Origin: Collinsella aerofaciens
GTDB taxonomy: Bacteria; Actinomycetota; Coriobacteriia; Coriobacteriales; Coriobacteriaceae
Length of the DNA: 64,000 nucleotides
Direction: 5' to 3'
NCBI RefSeq assembly: GCF_018785265.1
Contig: NZ_WQPK01000036.1
Span: 50,258 to 114,257, forward strand
Both the position numbers and the translations under genes were made by a program. The first letter of the stretch is position 1; each line of letters starts with the position of its first letter. Below the pieces are notes generated by a model. The model did not search any database. It was not told the origin of the DNA and saw only the letters and a program-made list of their open reading frames with translations. Below, one piece after another: positions 1 through 9,484 of this stretch.

Positions 1-73
1 TGACGAGCGCTTTGTCATCCACGGTCTCGCCGCGACGCAGAGCCTCGAGTATGTTCAAGATAATCTGTTCCAT
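1..73 (-). CDS. Partial CDS, unknown (N-terminal 24 residues)
   Basis: The start of a gene that runs off the left edge of the window. The visible reading is 24 codons beginning MEQIILNILEALRRGETVDD. A GGGGG-type ribosome binding stretch lies just upstream of the ATG, and a strong hairpin separates it from the DUF4097 gene behind it. The fragment is a short amphipathic helix and is too short to assign to a family. Confidence 0.5.
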   Translation of the reverse strand, partial: MEQIILNILEALRRGETVDDKALV

Positions 74-91
74 GCCCCCATTGTAAAGGCA

Positions 92-125
92 AAGGCGCCG
101 GAGCCGATCTCGGCTTCGGCGCCTT
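92..125 (-). terminator. Rho-independent terminator of the HTH/DUF4097 operon
   Basis: A 15-bp hairpin (AAGGCGCCGGAGCCG paired with CGGCTTCGGCGCCTT, one wobble) has a 4-nt loop. It is followed on the minus strand by TTTGCCTTT. It lies 47 bp past the DUF4097 stop codon. Confidence 0.75.
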
Positions 126-171
126 CATCAAACAGCGCAGCTATGGTATATAAGTCTTCGATAACCGCCCG

Positions 172-1074
172 TCACTCTGAATCAAATGACATGTCGCCCG
201 AACCGACCTCAAAACGATACGTAGCAGACTTATCGCCGTTATCGAATTCAAGATTCAAAATGGTCTCGCCGTCGTAGCCAAGCGGAAGGAAATCGCTCTC
301 GAAGTCGCCGCTGCCCAGGGTAAGGCTCGCCTTAAAGCCCGTCGAGTTCGGAACCATCATCTCCACATCGCCCGAGCCCACACTCACGTCCATCGACTTC
401 GCGGGGGCCTGGTAGAGCTCGAACGTCACATCGCCCGAACCGACCTCAGCACTGAGCGCATCAGTCACGCTGCCCGCAAACTCTACATCTCCCGCACCCA
501 GGAAAAGGTCGAAACCATCACAGGTGACACCGGTAATCTGCAGATCACCCGAGCCCACGTGCGCGTTGACTCCCTTCAGATGTTCGGCAACACGGCGCGG
601 CAGCTCGACCGTAACTGAGCGATCGATTGCCTTACCGTCATCACTTCCAAACTGGGAAACCTTGAGCGTCGAGTCCTCGACGGATGCGATGTTCTGCGTC
701 GCGGCCTTGGAGGCATCCATACCATTGGCAACGCGTCCCCGCTCGATAACGCGAGCCTTGTTACCATCAATAACCTTGACGTCCACCGTAGCCGCATCGA
801 TATCGAAATCGAGGTAGCGAAACTCATCGGCATCAAAGGTCGTACACGAAAGCTGCTGAGGCCGAGCGGAATAGTTACCGCCATCGTTCATAAAATCGTC
901 GTCATCAACCACATCGTCCATACCGGACAAGCCGGGTATAACATCGTCGAGATCCCACGGGCCATCAAAATGAATCAAAGTCCGCGAAACGCCAAAAACA
1001 AGCCCGATAATCAGTACAAACGCTCCGATGCCGACGCCCAGGCGCAGCTTGGATTCATGCGAAAGCTTCATCAT
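172..1074 (-). CDS. DUF4097-family beta-repeat membrane protein
   Basis: A 300-residue protein with one N-terminal membrane segment (about residues 11-33) and an outward-facing repetitive domain. An acidic Asp/Asn stretch (residues 50-65) links the two. The C-terminal half holds six copies of a short strand motif with the core GSGD or GAGD followed by V/L/F/M, spaced about 20 residues apart. This is typical of DUF4097 (putative adhesin) beta-helix proteins. Its ATG overlaps the stop of the upstream XRE gene (ATGA), so the two are translationally coupled. DUF4097 proteins often pair with small membrane or HTH regulators and are proposed to act in envelope stress; that role is inferred. Confidence 0.8.
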   Translation of the reverse strand: MMKLSHESKLRLGVGIGAFVLIIGLVFGVSRTLIHFDGPWDLDDVIPGLSGMDDVVDDDDFMNDGGNYSARPQQLSCTTFDADEFRYLDFDIDAATVDVKVIDGNKARVIERGRVANGMDASKAATQNIASVEDSTLKVSQFGSDDGKAIDRSVTVELPRRVAEHLKGVNAHVGSGDLQITGVTCDGFDLFLGAGDVEFAGSVTDALSAEVGSGDVTFELYQAPAKSMDVSVGSGDVEMMVPNSTGFKASLTLGSGDFESDFLPLGYDGETILNLEFDNGDKSATYRFEVGSGDMSFDSE

Positions 1075-1793
1075 TCGTCACCTTCTTTGGCACATGGCTC
1101 AGCGGTGGCCGCGGTAGCCACGTCAGCATCAGGTTCCGCAGAAGTATCCTTCCCCTGGGCCCTGACCGCCACCGGTGCCGGACCAACCTGAATATCCCCG
1201 CGCGCCCAATCGCCATCGAGTGCACGCGCCACCCAGTGATAGATGGGAATCGTGAAGAAGATCAGCGCAGCAAAGGGGCCGGCACCAAACAGGAACATCA
1301 GTAAAAAGAACAGCAGCCAGCACACGGCCCAATACGGGAATGACTGGAACGGACCCTTCACCGGAGTCGGACCAGCCGCACCGGTACCCGTCACCTGAGC
1401 CGTCGCCGCATTGGCAGCCTGCGCACTCCAGCTTGCCGCCTGCGCCGCCTTGGCTGCCGCGTCACTTGCCTGCGTTGCCGCCTCGGTGGCGCGCGCCGCC
1501 GCCTCATGGGTGCGGGCGCGCTCTGCCGCCTCGGCCTCGCGCTGACGAGTGCGGTCCTCGTTCTCAAACTCGATATCGTCCTCAATCTCATCGCTCGGAT
1601 TGAGCAGCTCGTCCAGACTCACACCATAGAGCTTGGCGAGCGAGATCAGGTTCTCGGTATCGGGCGAGCTCTCCGCACGCTCCCATTTACTAACCGCCTG
1701 GCGCGACAGCCCCAGCTTTCGCGCCAGCCCTTCTTGGCTAAAGCCCTTGCTGCGGCGAAGGTCGGCGAGCCGCTGCGCAGTTTCTACATTCAT
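1071..1793 (-). CDS. Membrane-tethered XRE-family transcription regulator
   Basis: A 240-residue protein. Residues 1-65 form an XRE helix-turn-helix (core QEGLARKLGLSRQAVSKWE). An acidic linker and a long Ala-rich segment (about 95-155) follow, then two hydrophobic helices around residues 165-215 and a polar tail. The start at 1793 is chosen because GGAGGAACC precedes that ATG; a longer reading back to 2042 has no ribosome binding site and leaves the HTH far from the N terminus. The DNA-binding domain is apparently anchored at the membrane. It overlaps the DUF4097 gene by 4 bp, suggesting that the pair senses and answers an envelope signal. Confidence 0.8.
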   Translation of the reverse strand: MNVETAQRLADLRRSKGFSQEGLARKLGLSRQAVSKWERAESSPDTENLISLAKLYGVSLDELLNPSDEIEDDIEFENEDRTRQREAEAAERARTHEAAARATEAATQASDAAAKAAQAASWSAQAANAATAQVTGTGAAGPTPVKGPFQSFPYWAVCWLLFFLLMFLFGAGPFAALIFFTIPIYHWVARALDGDWARGDIQVGPAPVAVRAQGKDTSAEPDADVATAATAEPCAKEGDE

Positions 1794-2060
1794 GGTTCCT
1801 CCTATGTGATGCCAGCCGTGCCGCCGGACCGTTTTTGTTCTTAAGGCGCCTTGCACAGTTAAAAATCTATCCGCCACCGCCAAAAGCATGCCACCTATTC
1901 TAGTGAGATTTTTGACAACCGGCGGTTGCGGGCACATATGAGCTGCGGAAATGTGTCCAAACAAAGCAATGACCCACGGCTCGGTTGTCCCCGTTGCGGC
2001 GTTAACGGTAGTATGGTCGTACTGTTTATTCCGCACCGCCAACGGAGGGAGTTCCGCGCC

Positions 2061-2933
2061 GTGAACCGCGATTTCGCCTCATCGCTCATCCAGCTCAACA
2101 ATACGTTCTATCGCGAGCACTCCGCTTCCTTTTCCGATACGCGCCAGGCCCCGTGGCCCGGCTGGGTGCGCACCATGGACATCGCGCTCGGGCAGCTCAA
2201 CGCCGCCACGATCGAGCATCCCGTCCGCGTCTTCGATCTTGCCTGCGGCAATATGCGATTCGAGAACTTTGCCGCCGGCGGCGCACTTGCCGCCAAGGGC
2301 GTCGACGGCGCAAACCCCTCGGCAGATGCCAGCTGCCCGTTTGAGTTCTATGGTGTCGACTCGTGCCAAGACCTGGCTATCGATGCACATGGCCACGCGC
2401 TTCGCATTCCCAACCTGCACTTCCAGGAACTCGACGTGCTCGACGCCCTCATGAAGCTCAACCCCGCCGAGACGCCCGACGTGCTTTTCGACGCCCCGCT
2501 CGCCGACATCTCGGTCTGCTTTGGCTTTATGCACCACGTGCCATCGTGCGAGTACCGCGTACGTGTGCTCGACGCCCTGGTGCGCCAGACGCGCCCAGGC
2601 GGCATCATCGCCATCAGCTTTTGGGAGTTTATGAACGACGAGCGCATGGCGCGCAAGGCCGTTCGAGCCGAGGCCCGCGCCGAGCTCACCCCGCCGTTTG
2701 AGGGTTACGATTCCGCGCAGTTTGAAGCCGGCGACCACCTCATTGGCTGGCAAAACGACCGCCACGCCTACCGCTATTGCCATCACTTTGACGATCAGCA
2801 AATCACCGACCTGGTGCGCGGCGTCCGTACGTTCTACAAGAGCGGCGAGGTCCCCGTGCGCGAGCTTGAGCGCTTCCATGCCGACGGTCGCAGCGGCGAG
2901 CTCAACCGCTATGTGATCCTCAAGCGCCTGTAG
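2061..2933 (+). CDS. Class I SAM-dependent methyltransferase
   Basis: A 290-residue protein with a Rossmann-type SAM site: motif I FDLACGNMRF at about residues 58-67, an acidic motif II (YGVDS), and a motif IV-like ISVCFGFMHHVPS followed by GGIIAISFWEF. The start is the GTG at 2061, with GGAGGG 11 bp upstream; the in-frame ATG at 1926 would add an unlikely Cys-rich extension. The substrate is not evident. The C-terminal part (HAYRYCHHFDDQQITDLV) resembles small-molecule methyltransferases. It is divergent from the XRE regulator and upstream of trmB. Confidence 0.75.
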   Translation: MNRDFASSLIQLNNTFYREHSASFSDTRQAPWPGWVRTMDIALGQLNAATIEHPVRVFDLACGNMRFENFAAGGALAAKGVDGANPSADASCPFEFYGVDSCQDLAIDAHGHALRIPNLHFQELDVLDALMKLNPAETPDVLFDAPLADISVCFGFMHHVPSCEYRVRVLDALVRQTRPGGIIAISFWEFMNDERMARKAVRAEARAELTPPFEGYDSAQFEAGDHLIGWQNDRHAYRYCHHFDDQQITDLVRGVRTFYKSGEVPVRELERFHADGRSGELNRYVILKRL

Positions 2934-3052
2934 GCACCGACGACTCGCCGTCGAGCCGCACCGCGTCTTTCGGACAAACTATGCCCACCCTTTTTTCAAC
3001 CCATTGACGGAACGCGCAGCTATGCGTTCCATACTTATGACCAAGGAGCCTC

Positions 3053-3892
3053 ATGGGAGCCGTCCACGTTCGCACGCCTAAGAACTTTGTGCTCGAGGAG
3101 CGCCTGGAGCGCTACACCGATGCGATCGAGACGAACCCCGAGGCTTATGCCGGAGATTGGCGCGAGGCTTGCGCGCCAGCTGGCAGCAAGCCCTTCGAAC
3201 ACCTTCACCTGGATCTTGGCTGTGGCAAGGGAACCTATCTGGTCGAGCGCGCCCACCGCGAGCCCGACACCCTCTTTATCGGCATGGACCAGGAGCCCAT
3301 CTGCATCGCCTATGCCGCGCAGAAAATCTGCGAGCAGGAACTGACCAACGCACTCGTCCTGCCCCGAGGCGCCGCATCGCTGCCGCAGCTGTTTGACACA
3401 GGCGAGCTCGATGCCATCACCATCAACTTTCCCACGCCGCAGCCCAAGGCCAAGTACGCCAAAAAACGACTCGTCCATGTCCACCATCTGATGCTCTACC
3501 GCCCGCTCCTTGCAGCCGGCGCCACCGTCACGCTGCGAACCGACAGCAAGCCATTGCGCGACTACGCCCTGGGGCAGTTTGCCGCGGCCGGCTACGACAC
3601 GCTTTGGGTAAGTGACGACGTCCGCCGCGACCATCCCGAGCACCCCGAGACCGAATATGAATGCCGCACGCGCGAGATGGGTGCCGTCGTCTACGGCATT
3701 TGCGCCACACCCGGCGAGAAGCCTACCGAAGAGCAACTCGTAGCAGGCCGAGCGCAGGAGCAAAGCCTTGCCTGCTACCTGCCCGATAACCTCGATGAGC
3801 TCACCTATGTACCTCTGGGCATGGAAGAGGCCGTCGAGAACTTTAGAAACCGCGCCCGCAAGGGCAAGAAGCGTCTGCCGCAAGAGTCCTAG
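3053..3892 (+). CDS. trmB: tRNA (guanine-N7)-methyltransferase (TrmB-like)
   Basis: A 279-residue TrmB-fold protein predicted to make m7G46 in tRNA. The SAM motif DLGCGKG lies at about residues 54-60, followed by the FIGMDQE acidic turn. The family signature normally reads FPDPWPKKRH; here it is FPTPQPKAKYAKKR, so substrate-side residues diverge from the enterobacterial enzyme. AAGGAG precedes the ATG by 5 bp. It is well separated from its neighbours and probably monocistronic. The fold is clear; the exact tRNA position is inferred from the family. Confidence 0.8.
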   Translation: MGAVHVRTPKNFVLEERLERYTDAIETNPEAYAGDWREACAPAGSKPFEHLHLDLGCGKGTYLVERAHREPDTLFIGMDQEPICIAYAAQKICEQELTNALVLPRGAASLPQLFDTGELDAITINFPTPQPKAKYAKKRLVHVHHLMLYRPLLAAGATVTLRTDSKPLRDYALGQFAAAGYDTLWVSDDVRRDHPEHPETEYECRTREMGAVVYGICATPGEKPTEEQLVAGRAQEQSLACYLPDNLDELTYVPLGMEEAVENFRNRARKGKKRLPQES

Positions 3893-3958
3893 GGGCTTCT
3901 TATGGTCGCGGCGTCGGCAAACAAGCGCAAGTAGGCGCCAGCGAACGACCCTCAAAAC

Positions 3959-4080
3959 CTAAGTGAGTAGACTTTTTTGCAATAGCCAAGCACAACCCGC
4001 ATAACGAAACTAAAACCGCAGGTAAAGCCCTTGCGCAAAAGCCATGTGCTCGCGATATTGCAAAAAGTCTACTCACTTAG
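3959..4080. repeat. Palindromic repeat element, copy A (122 bp)
   Basis: The ends are CTAAGTGAGTAGACTTTTTT and its inverse AAAAAGTCTACTCACTTAG. The arms extend inward through GCAATA and a GAGCACA/AAGCACA match, so the whole unit can fold into one long hairpin. The centre carries CCGCAGGTAA, which is shared with the copies at 14001 and 15421. It fills most of the gap between trmB and the helicase gene. No coding potential was seen. Confidence 0.85.
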
Positions 4081-4201
4081 CCGGCAACTACACCAAACGG
4101 CTGGGCAGAACGCCCATTTCCTGCATTTTCTTGCCTGCGAACGCATCGATGCGACGCTACGCCATAATAGTTGGCGGACAATCGCGAGAGAAAGCAACCA
4201 C

Positions 4202-6883
4202 ATGGCACAGACCACGACAGATACCGCCGCCAGCACCGTCTCCGGCGCCGGCGCCGCCAGCTCATTCTCGGGCGGCACGGGAACCGAAGCCGAGTTCGGC
4301 TCGCTCGGCGCGCTCTCCCCCACCTGGTGGGAGCCCGAGGATGGTAGTGAGCCCGAACCATGGCTCACGCCCGATCAGGCCTTCGAACGCTTCTTTGAAT
4401 GGACGAGCGACCGCGGCATTGAACTGTGGGATCACCAAGAAGAGGCCCTCATGGATCTTGCCGCCGGCGATCACGTCATTTTGGGAACACCGACCGGATC
4501 GGGCAAGTCGCTTGTCGCGCTGGGCATACTCTTTATGGGCATGGCGCAGGGCAAGCGCTGCTACTACACGGCTCCTATCAAGGCTCTGGTCAGCGAAAAG
4601 TTCTTCGACCTGGTACAGGTGCTCGGCCGCGATAACGTCGGTATGATCACCGGCGACACGCACATCAACACCAAGGCGCCCGTCATCTGCTGCACGGCAG
4701 AGATCCTTGCCAACGACGCACTGCGCGAGGGCGAAGATGCCGATGTTGGCTGCGTCGCCATGGACGAGTTCCACTACTTTGCCGACCCTGATCGCGGTTG
4801 GGCCTGGCAGGTGCCGCTGCTCACCCTGCCTCACACGCAATTCATGCTCATGAGCGCCACGCTCGGCGATGTCACTGCCATCGCCGCCTCACTCGAGGAA
4901 CACACCGGCGCTACCTGCGACTTAGTCGTCGATGCCCCGCGCCCCGTGCCGCTGAGCTACGACTACGTGACAACCTCGCTCGAGGGCACCGTCGAGCTCG
5001 CCATGCGCCGTGGAGAGGCCCCGCTCTATATCGTGCACTTTAGCCAGGATGCCGCCCTTGCGACGGCACAGTCGCTCGCCAACTTTGGCATTGCCAGCAA
5101 GGAGCAGCGCGAGGCCATCAAGGAGGCGGCCAAGGGCACGAGCTTCTCGACGGCCTTCGGCAAGATCCTCAAGCGCTTACTCGGCTGCGGCGTCGGCGTG
5201 CACCATGCTGGCATGTTGCCGCGCTATCGCCTACTGATCGAGCGCCTGGCGCAGCAGGGCCTGTTGCCCGTCATTTGCGGCACCGATACGCTCGGCGTCG
5301 GCATCAACGTGCCCATCCACACCGTGGTCCTCACCGCACTCACCAAGTTCGATGGCTACAAGATGCGTCGCCTGCGCGCCCGCGAGTTCCATCAGATTGC
5401 CGGTCGTGCCGGCCGCTCGGGCTTCGATACCGAGGGTATGGTCATCGCCGAGGCCCCGGAGCACGAGATCGAGAACGCCAAGCTCATGGCCAAGGCGGGC
5501 GACGACCCCAAAAAGCTCCGCAAGATTAAAAAGAAGAAGGCCCCCGAGGGCTTTGTCACCTGGAACAAGCAGACCTTTGAGCGCCTGATTGAGACTCAGC
5601 CCGAGACGCTCAAGCCGCGACTTCGCATCACACACTCCATGGTGATTAGCGTGGTCGAGCAGGGCGGCGACGCTCGCGCCCGCGTGCACGACCTCATCGA
5701 GACAAGCCTGCAAACGCTCGAGGAAAAGGCAAAACTCGATGAGCGTGCCGACGAGATCTTCGCCACGCTCATCGACTCCGGCGTCGTCGTGCGCACCGAG
5801 GTGCCGCCCGCACCCGACGCTCCGGCTGACGCCGCGCCGGACATCGACTACGCGCTGACGGTCGACCTGCCCGAGGACTTTGCGCTCGACCAGCCGCTCT
5901 CGCCGTTTTTGCTTGCCGCGCTGGAGCTACTCGACCCCGAGAGTGAGACCTATACCATGGACCTCATCTCGATGGTCGAGGCTACGCTCGAGGACCCCAA
6001 GCAGGTATTGCGCGCACAGGAGCGCGCTGCACGCGATCGCGCGATGGCCGAAATGAAGGCTGACGGCGTCGAATATGAGGAACGCCTGGAGCGCATCCAG
6101 GATGTCACCTACGAAAAGCCGCTCGAGGACTTGCTCGATGCCGCCTTCGACAAGTACTGCCAGGAAGTACCCTGGGCCAACGACTACCAGCTCTCGCCCA
6201 AGAGCGTCCTGCGCGACATGCTGGAGAGCGCGAGCGACTTTAAGGGCTATATCCAAAAGCTCGGCATCGCCCGCTCCGAGGGTATTCTGCTTCGCTACCT
6301 AGCCGAGGCCTACCGTTCGCTCGATCGCACCGTGCCCATCGAGAAGCGCGACGAGCGCCTGCGCGACATTATCTCGTGGCTGGGCTTTGTGGTACGCTCG
6401 GTGGACTCGAGCCTGGTGGACGAGTGGGAGAACGCCGGCAACCCCGCCGCACTCGACGCCGCACCGCCGCAGGGCATCGACGAAGTCGTGGCGGACCGCC
6501 GCGGCTGTACGCTGTTGGTGCGCAACGCGCTCTTCCGCCGCGTGTCCCTTGCCGCCCGCGAGCGCGTTCGCGACCTGGGCGAGCTCGACGACGACTGGGG
6601 CATGAGCGAGATCCGCTGGCAAAAAGCACTCGATGCCTACCATGAGCAGCACGAGGAGATCCTCACCGACGGAGACGCCCGCAGCGCCGCGATGTTTTCC
6701 ATCGACGAGTCCGACGAGAAGACCGCGCACGTATGGCACGTGCACCAGATCTTTGCCGACAAGGATGGCGACCACGATTTTGGCATCATGGGCGATGTCG
6801 ATCTGGACGCCACGCAAGACGGTGGCGAGGTCATCTTCAAGAACTACCGCGTCGGCTTTATCGAGGATCTGCTCGAAGACTAA
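4202..6883 (+). CDS. Ski2-like DEAD/DEAH RNA helicase with DUF3516 C-terminus
   Basis: An 893-residue superfamily 2 helicase. Walker A GTPTGSGKS is at about residues 95-103, motif II reads DEFH, motif III SATLGD, and motif VI HQIAGRAGRSGFD. A Lys-rich stretch and a long helical C-terminal region match the DUF3516 helicases of Actinobacteria, which resemble Mtr4/Ski2. The expected role is ATP-driven RNA unwinding in RNA turnover. The start at 4202 (MAQTTTD) is preferred because an extension to 4031 would read through the upstream palindromic repeat. A terminator follows. Confidence 0.85.
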   Translation: MAQTTTDTAASTVSGAGAASSFSGGTGTEAEFGSLGALSPTWWEPEDGSEPEPWLTPDQAFERFFEWTSDRGIELWDHQEEALMDLAAGDHVILGTPTGSGKSLVALGILFMGMAQGKRCYYTAPIKALVSEKFFDLVQVLGRDNVGMITGDTHINTKAPVICCTAEILANDALREGEDADVGCVAMDEFHYFADPDRGWAWQVPLLTLPHTQFMLMSATLGDVTAIAASLEEHTGATCDLVVDAPRPVPLSYDYVTTSLEGTVELAMRRGEAPLYIVHFSQDAALATAQSLANFGIASKEQREAIKEAAKGTSFSTAFGKILKRLLGCGVGVHHAGMLPRYRLLIERLAQQGLLPVICGTDTLGVGINVPIHTVVLTALTKFDGYKMRRLRAREFHQIAGRAGRSGFDTEGMVIAEAPEHEIENAKLMAKAGDDPKKLRKIKKKKAPEGFVTWNKQTFERLIETQPETLKPRLRITHSMVISVVEQGGDARARVHDLIETSLQTLEEKAKLDERADEIFATLIDSGVVVRTEVPPAPDAPADAAPDIDYALTVDLPEDFALDQPLSPFLLAALELLDPESETYTMDLISMVEATLEDPKQVLRAQERAARDRAMAEMKADGVEYEERLERIQDVTYEKPLEDLLDAAFDKYCQEVPWANDYQLSPKSVLRDMLESASDFKGYIQKLGIARSEGILLRYLAEAYRSLDRTVPIEKRDERLRDIISWLGFVVRSVDSSLVDEWENAGNPAALDAAPPQGIDEVVADRRGCTLLVRNALFRRVSLAARERVRDLGELDDDWGMSEIRWQKALDAYHEQHEEILTDGDARSAAMFSIDESDEKTAHVWHVHQIFADKDGDHDFGIMGDVDLDATQDGGEVIFKNYRVGFIEDLLED

Positions 6884-6906
6884 CCGGGCACAATGGAACG
6901 AAACGA

Positions 6907-6946
6907 AGCGGGGCCGCTGGCAACATCGCCAGCGGCCCCGCTTTTT
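6907..6946 (+). terminator. Terminator after helicase gene
   Basis: A perfect 14-bp GC-rich stem (GCGGGGCCGCTGGC with its complement) has a short loop and is followed by CTTTTTG. It lies between the convergent helicase and DUF2130 genes and may act in both directions. Confidence 0.85.
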
Positions 6947-6963
6947 GCGCGATACGCTATCCC

Positions 6964-8721
6964 CTACTCGGCATCCTCGACCTCATACGAATCCGCCTCG
7001 GCGGGCTCATCGTTTGTCTCTAGCGCAGCCCCGCGCGCCTCGTCAAAGGCGGCCTTCATGGTCTTGTTGCCCCACGTGAGCTTGCGAATGGTAAGATCGT
7101 CGGCTTTCTTGTTGGCTAGGCGCAGGTTGTTCTCGGAGGACAGCAACGCCTCCTTGGTTTTCTGCAGATGGCTAATCGTCTTGTCGATTTCATCGATCGC
7201 CGTTTGAAACTTGCGGCTCGCGATCTCGTAGTTGCGACCGAAATCATTCTTGAACTTTTCCATCTTGGCTTCGAAGTTCGTGACGTCGATATTCTGCTGC
7301 TTGTACTCCGCCAGCTCCTGCTTATAGCGCAGCGAACCCATAGCGGCGTTGCGCAGCAGCGTAATCATGGGAATGAAGAACTGCGGGCGGATCACGTACA
7401 TCTTCTCATAGCGGTAACTCACGTCGACGATACCCGCGTTATAGAGCTCGCTCTCGGGCTCGAGCAGTGTGCAGAGCACCGCGTACTCACAGCCTTTTTG
7501 GCGACGATCGTGATCGAGTTTCTTAAAGAAGTCCTCGTTTTTATGCTTGGTCGCGGTCTCATCGTTCTCGTTTTTCATCTCGAACATAATCGAAATGACC
7601 TCGTTGCCGCTCGCGTCGCACTCGCGGAAGATAAAGTCGCCCTTGGTGCCCTCGGACGCATCGTTATCTTTCTCGAAGTACGCATTAGGAAACGCCGTCA
7701 TGCGCAGACGGTTAAACTCGGTCTCGCAGTGCTGCTCGAGCGACTCGCCCACCATCTTGGTGGACAGGCGGACCTTCATATCCTTAAGGCGCTCAATCTC
7801 TTCGTCCTTGTAGCGAATCAACTCGTCGCTCACGCGCTTGGCCTGCGCAAGCTCGAGCTCGTGCGCTGCTCTGGCCTGTTCCTCGCGCGAATCGCGCACC
7901 GCCAGCTCGCTCGTCAGTTTGGCACGTGCCTCGTCACGCTCACGCTCTGCCGCGGCGACCGCCTCCGATAGGTTCATTTTGGCCGTCAGCTCCTGTTCGC
8001 GCAGCTGCGCACGCAGGCCCTCGGCCTCCTGCTCAGACTGAGCCTTTGCGGCGGAAAACTTCTCTTGTATCTTCGCGCGATAGTCAGCAAGCGTGCGCTC
8101 AGCCTCGCCGCGAGCAGCATCGATCTCACGCTGCGACTCGGCCGCAGCGGCGGCAAGCGCCATCTCCTGGGCCTTGTCCGCCGCGGCAAGCCTGGCCTGC
8201 AGCTCGGCAATCTGGGCATCACGTGCAGCCAAATCGTTTTGAGCAGCATTGCGCGCCGAAGCCTCGGCAAGCTTGGCTTCGTCATCCTTGCGTCCCAGCT
8301 GCGCACGCAAATTGTCAATCTCGCGCTGAAGCTCAGCATTCTCCTTTTGAGCATCGGCACGGGCCTCAACCGCTGCACGCTGGCTTGCACCCTCACGCTC
8401 TGCGGCAGCGCCCTCGAGCTTGGCACGCAGCTCAGCAAGCTCAGCATCGCGCTTGGCAACCTCTTGTGCCAACTGCCGAGCTGCAGCATTCTTCTGCTCG
8501 ACAAGCTGAGCATTGCGCTGAGACTCTGCCTTTTGCAAGGCGGCCGTCGAACGCGAGCGCTCAAGTTCTAGCGCCTGCTCGCCCTCGCGCTGGACTGCCT
8601 TCACACGCTCATCCAGGTCGCGCGAGAACTCGGCATCGCGCACTTGCTTGACGATATCCGCATAGCCGGACGCATCGACCTTGAAAACTTCGCCACAATG
8701 CGGGCACTTGATCTCATTCAT
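6964..8721 (-). CDS. DUF2130 coiled-coil protein
   Basis: A 585-residue protein. The N terminus has a short CPHCGE metal-binding-like turn (residues 5-10). Residues 30-330 are an Ala/Glu/Arg-rich coiled coil. The C-terminal 250 residues match DUF2130, including [18 protein letters not shown] and IMFEMKNE. The spacing GDF...FEMK resembles the D...ExK core of PD-(D/E)XK nucleases, but this is my inference. The architecture is similar in outline to RmuC (coiled coil plus nuclease-like domain). GGAG lies 7 bp before the ATG. The function is not established. Confidence 0.8.
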   Translation of the reverse strand: MNEIKCPHCGEVFKVDASGYADIVKQVRDAEFSRDLDERVKAVQREGEQALELERSRSTAALQKAESQRNAQLVEQKNAAARQLAQEVAKRDAELAELRAKLEGAAAEREGASQRAAVEARADAQKENAELQREIDNLRAQLGRKDDEAKLAEASARNAAQNDLAARDAQIAELQARLAAADKAQEMALAAAAAESQREIDAARGEAERTLADYRAKIQEKFSAAKAQSEQEAEGLRAQLREQELTAKMNLSEAVAAAERERDEARAKLTSELAVRDSREEQARAAHELELAQAKRVSDELIRYKDEEIERLKDMKVRLSTKMVGESLEQHCETEFNRLRMTAFPNAYFEKDNDASEGTKGDFIFRECDASGNEVISIMFEMKNENDETATKHKNEDFFKKLDHDRRQKGCEYAVLCTLLEPESELYNAGIVDVSYRYEKMYVIRPQFFIPMITLLRNAAMGSLRYKQELAEYKQQNIDVTNFEAKMEKFKNDFGRNYEIASRKFQTAIDEIDKTISHLQKTKEALLSSENNLRLANKKADDLTIRKLTWGNKTMKAAFDEARGAALETNDEPAEADSYEVEDAE

Positions 8722-8779
8722 AGCAGCTCCTCGATGGACGCAAATTTCAACCGCCTACACTCTACCGCGCCGCGCGGAC

Positions 8780-8814
8780 AAAAAAGACGCCGCCGCCATA
8801 ATGGCAACGGCGCC
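8780..8814 (-). terminator. Terminator after metallophosphoesterase gene
   Basis: Read on the minus strand, a GC-rich hairpin (GCCGTTGCCAT with TATGGCGGCGGC) is followed by GTCTTTTTT. It lies downstream of the phosphoesterase gene and upstream of the DUF2130 start. Confidence 0.65.
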
Positions 8815-8816
8815 AG

Positions 8817-8854
8817 AACCACCACAAAGGTGCCTGTCCCCTTTTGTGGCGGTT
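8817..8854. repeat. REP-like hairpin with CCTGTCC loop (copy 1)
   Basis: The arms AACCACCACAAAGG and CCTTTTGTGGCGGTT enclose the loop TGCCTGTCC. The loop and inner stem match the element at 42862, while the stem differs by changes that keep pairing possible. Confidence 0.75.
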
Positions 8855-8872
8855 TGTGTGACGGTTCGAGAA

Positions 8873-9418
8873 TTACAGTCCAAAGAAGCCGAGGATTTGG
8901 TCTCGGCTTACGGGCTTGCACTCGTTGGCGTCGAGGCCGACATCGTAGCGAAAGATAGGACGTTCGCGGTCGCGGTTGCGCACGTTGGTCCGGTCTCCCC
9001 TGCTGTGGATATGCCCGTGCAGCATGATGGCGCCACGTGCCTTGCCATTCCAGCTAAGCATGGGGTAGTGGCTCATAACCAGACGATGGCCCTTGGCATA
9101 GCCGGGGGCAATCTCCAGATAATCACGCACGTCTTCCCAAATTTGCGGTGCATCGGGATCTTCCCAATCGACGTCATGGTTGCCCCGTATGAGCGTCACA
9201 TTCTTGCATTCGATACGCTCGCGCAGGCGCACAGCATCCGCCAGGGGCAAACGATAGGTAAAGTCACCCAGAATATAGAGGCGGTCATCCGCAGCCACGC
9301 ACTCATTGATGGCATCGATGACCTTGCGGTTCATCTCCTCGACCGAGCCAAACGGTCGATCCATATCGTGCAGGATATTCGTATCGCCCAGGTGCAGGTC
9401 GGCGGTAAACCACATCAT
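8873..9418 (-). CDS. Calcineurin-like metallophosphoesterase
   Basis: A 181-residue single-domain phosphoesterase. The metal-binding motifs appear in order: DLHLGD (residues 7-12), GDFTY, RGNHD, SHYP and HGHIHSR. The length and motifs fit the small YfcE/MJ0936-like or calcineurin-like predicted phosphohydrolases with two bound metals. The natural substrate (phosphodiester, nucleotide or protein phosphate) cannot be told from sequence. GAGGG lies ahead of the ATG. It is followed by its own terminator. Confidence 0.85.
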   Translation of the reverse strand: MMWFTADLHLGDTNILHDMDRPFGSVEEMNRKVIDAINECVAADDRLYILGDFTYRLPLADAVRLRERIECKNVTLIRGNHDVDWEDPDAPQIWEDVRDYLEIAPGYAKGHRLVMSHYPMLSWNGKARGAIMLHGHIHSRGDRTNVRNRDRERPIFRYDVGLDANECKPVSRDQILGFFGL

Positions 9419-9484
9419 CGTCTATACCCTCATTTCGCAACGCGTCTAAGACCTGTTTAGTATACAGACGCAGCGATGCGACGG

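Noticed and set aside
2079..2879. A 266-codon minus-strand frame opposite the methyltransferase
   Set aside because: The plus strand carries a SAM motif and a ribosome binding site; the minus frame is a shadow.
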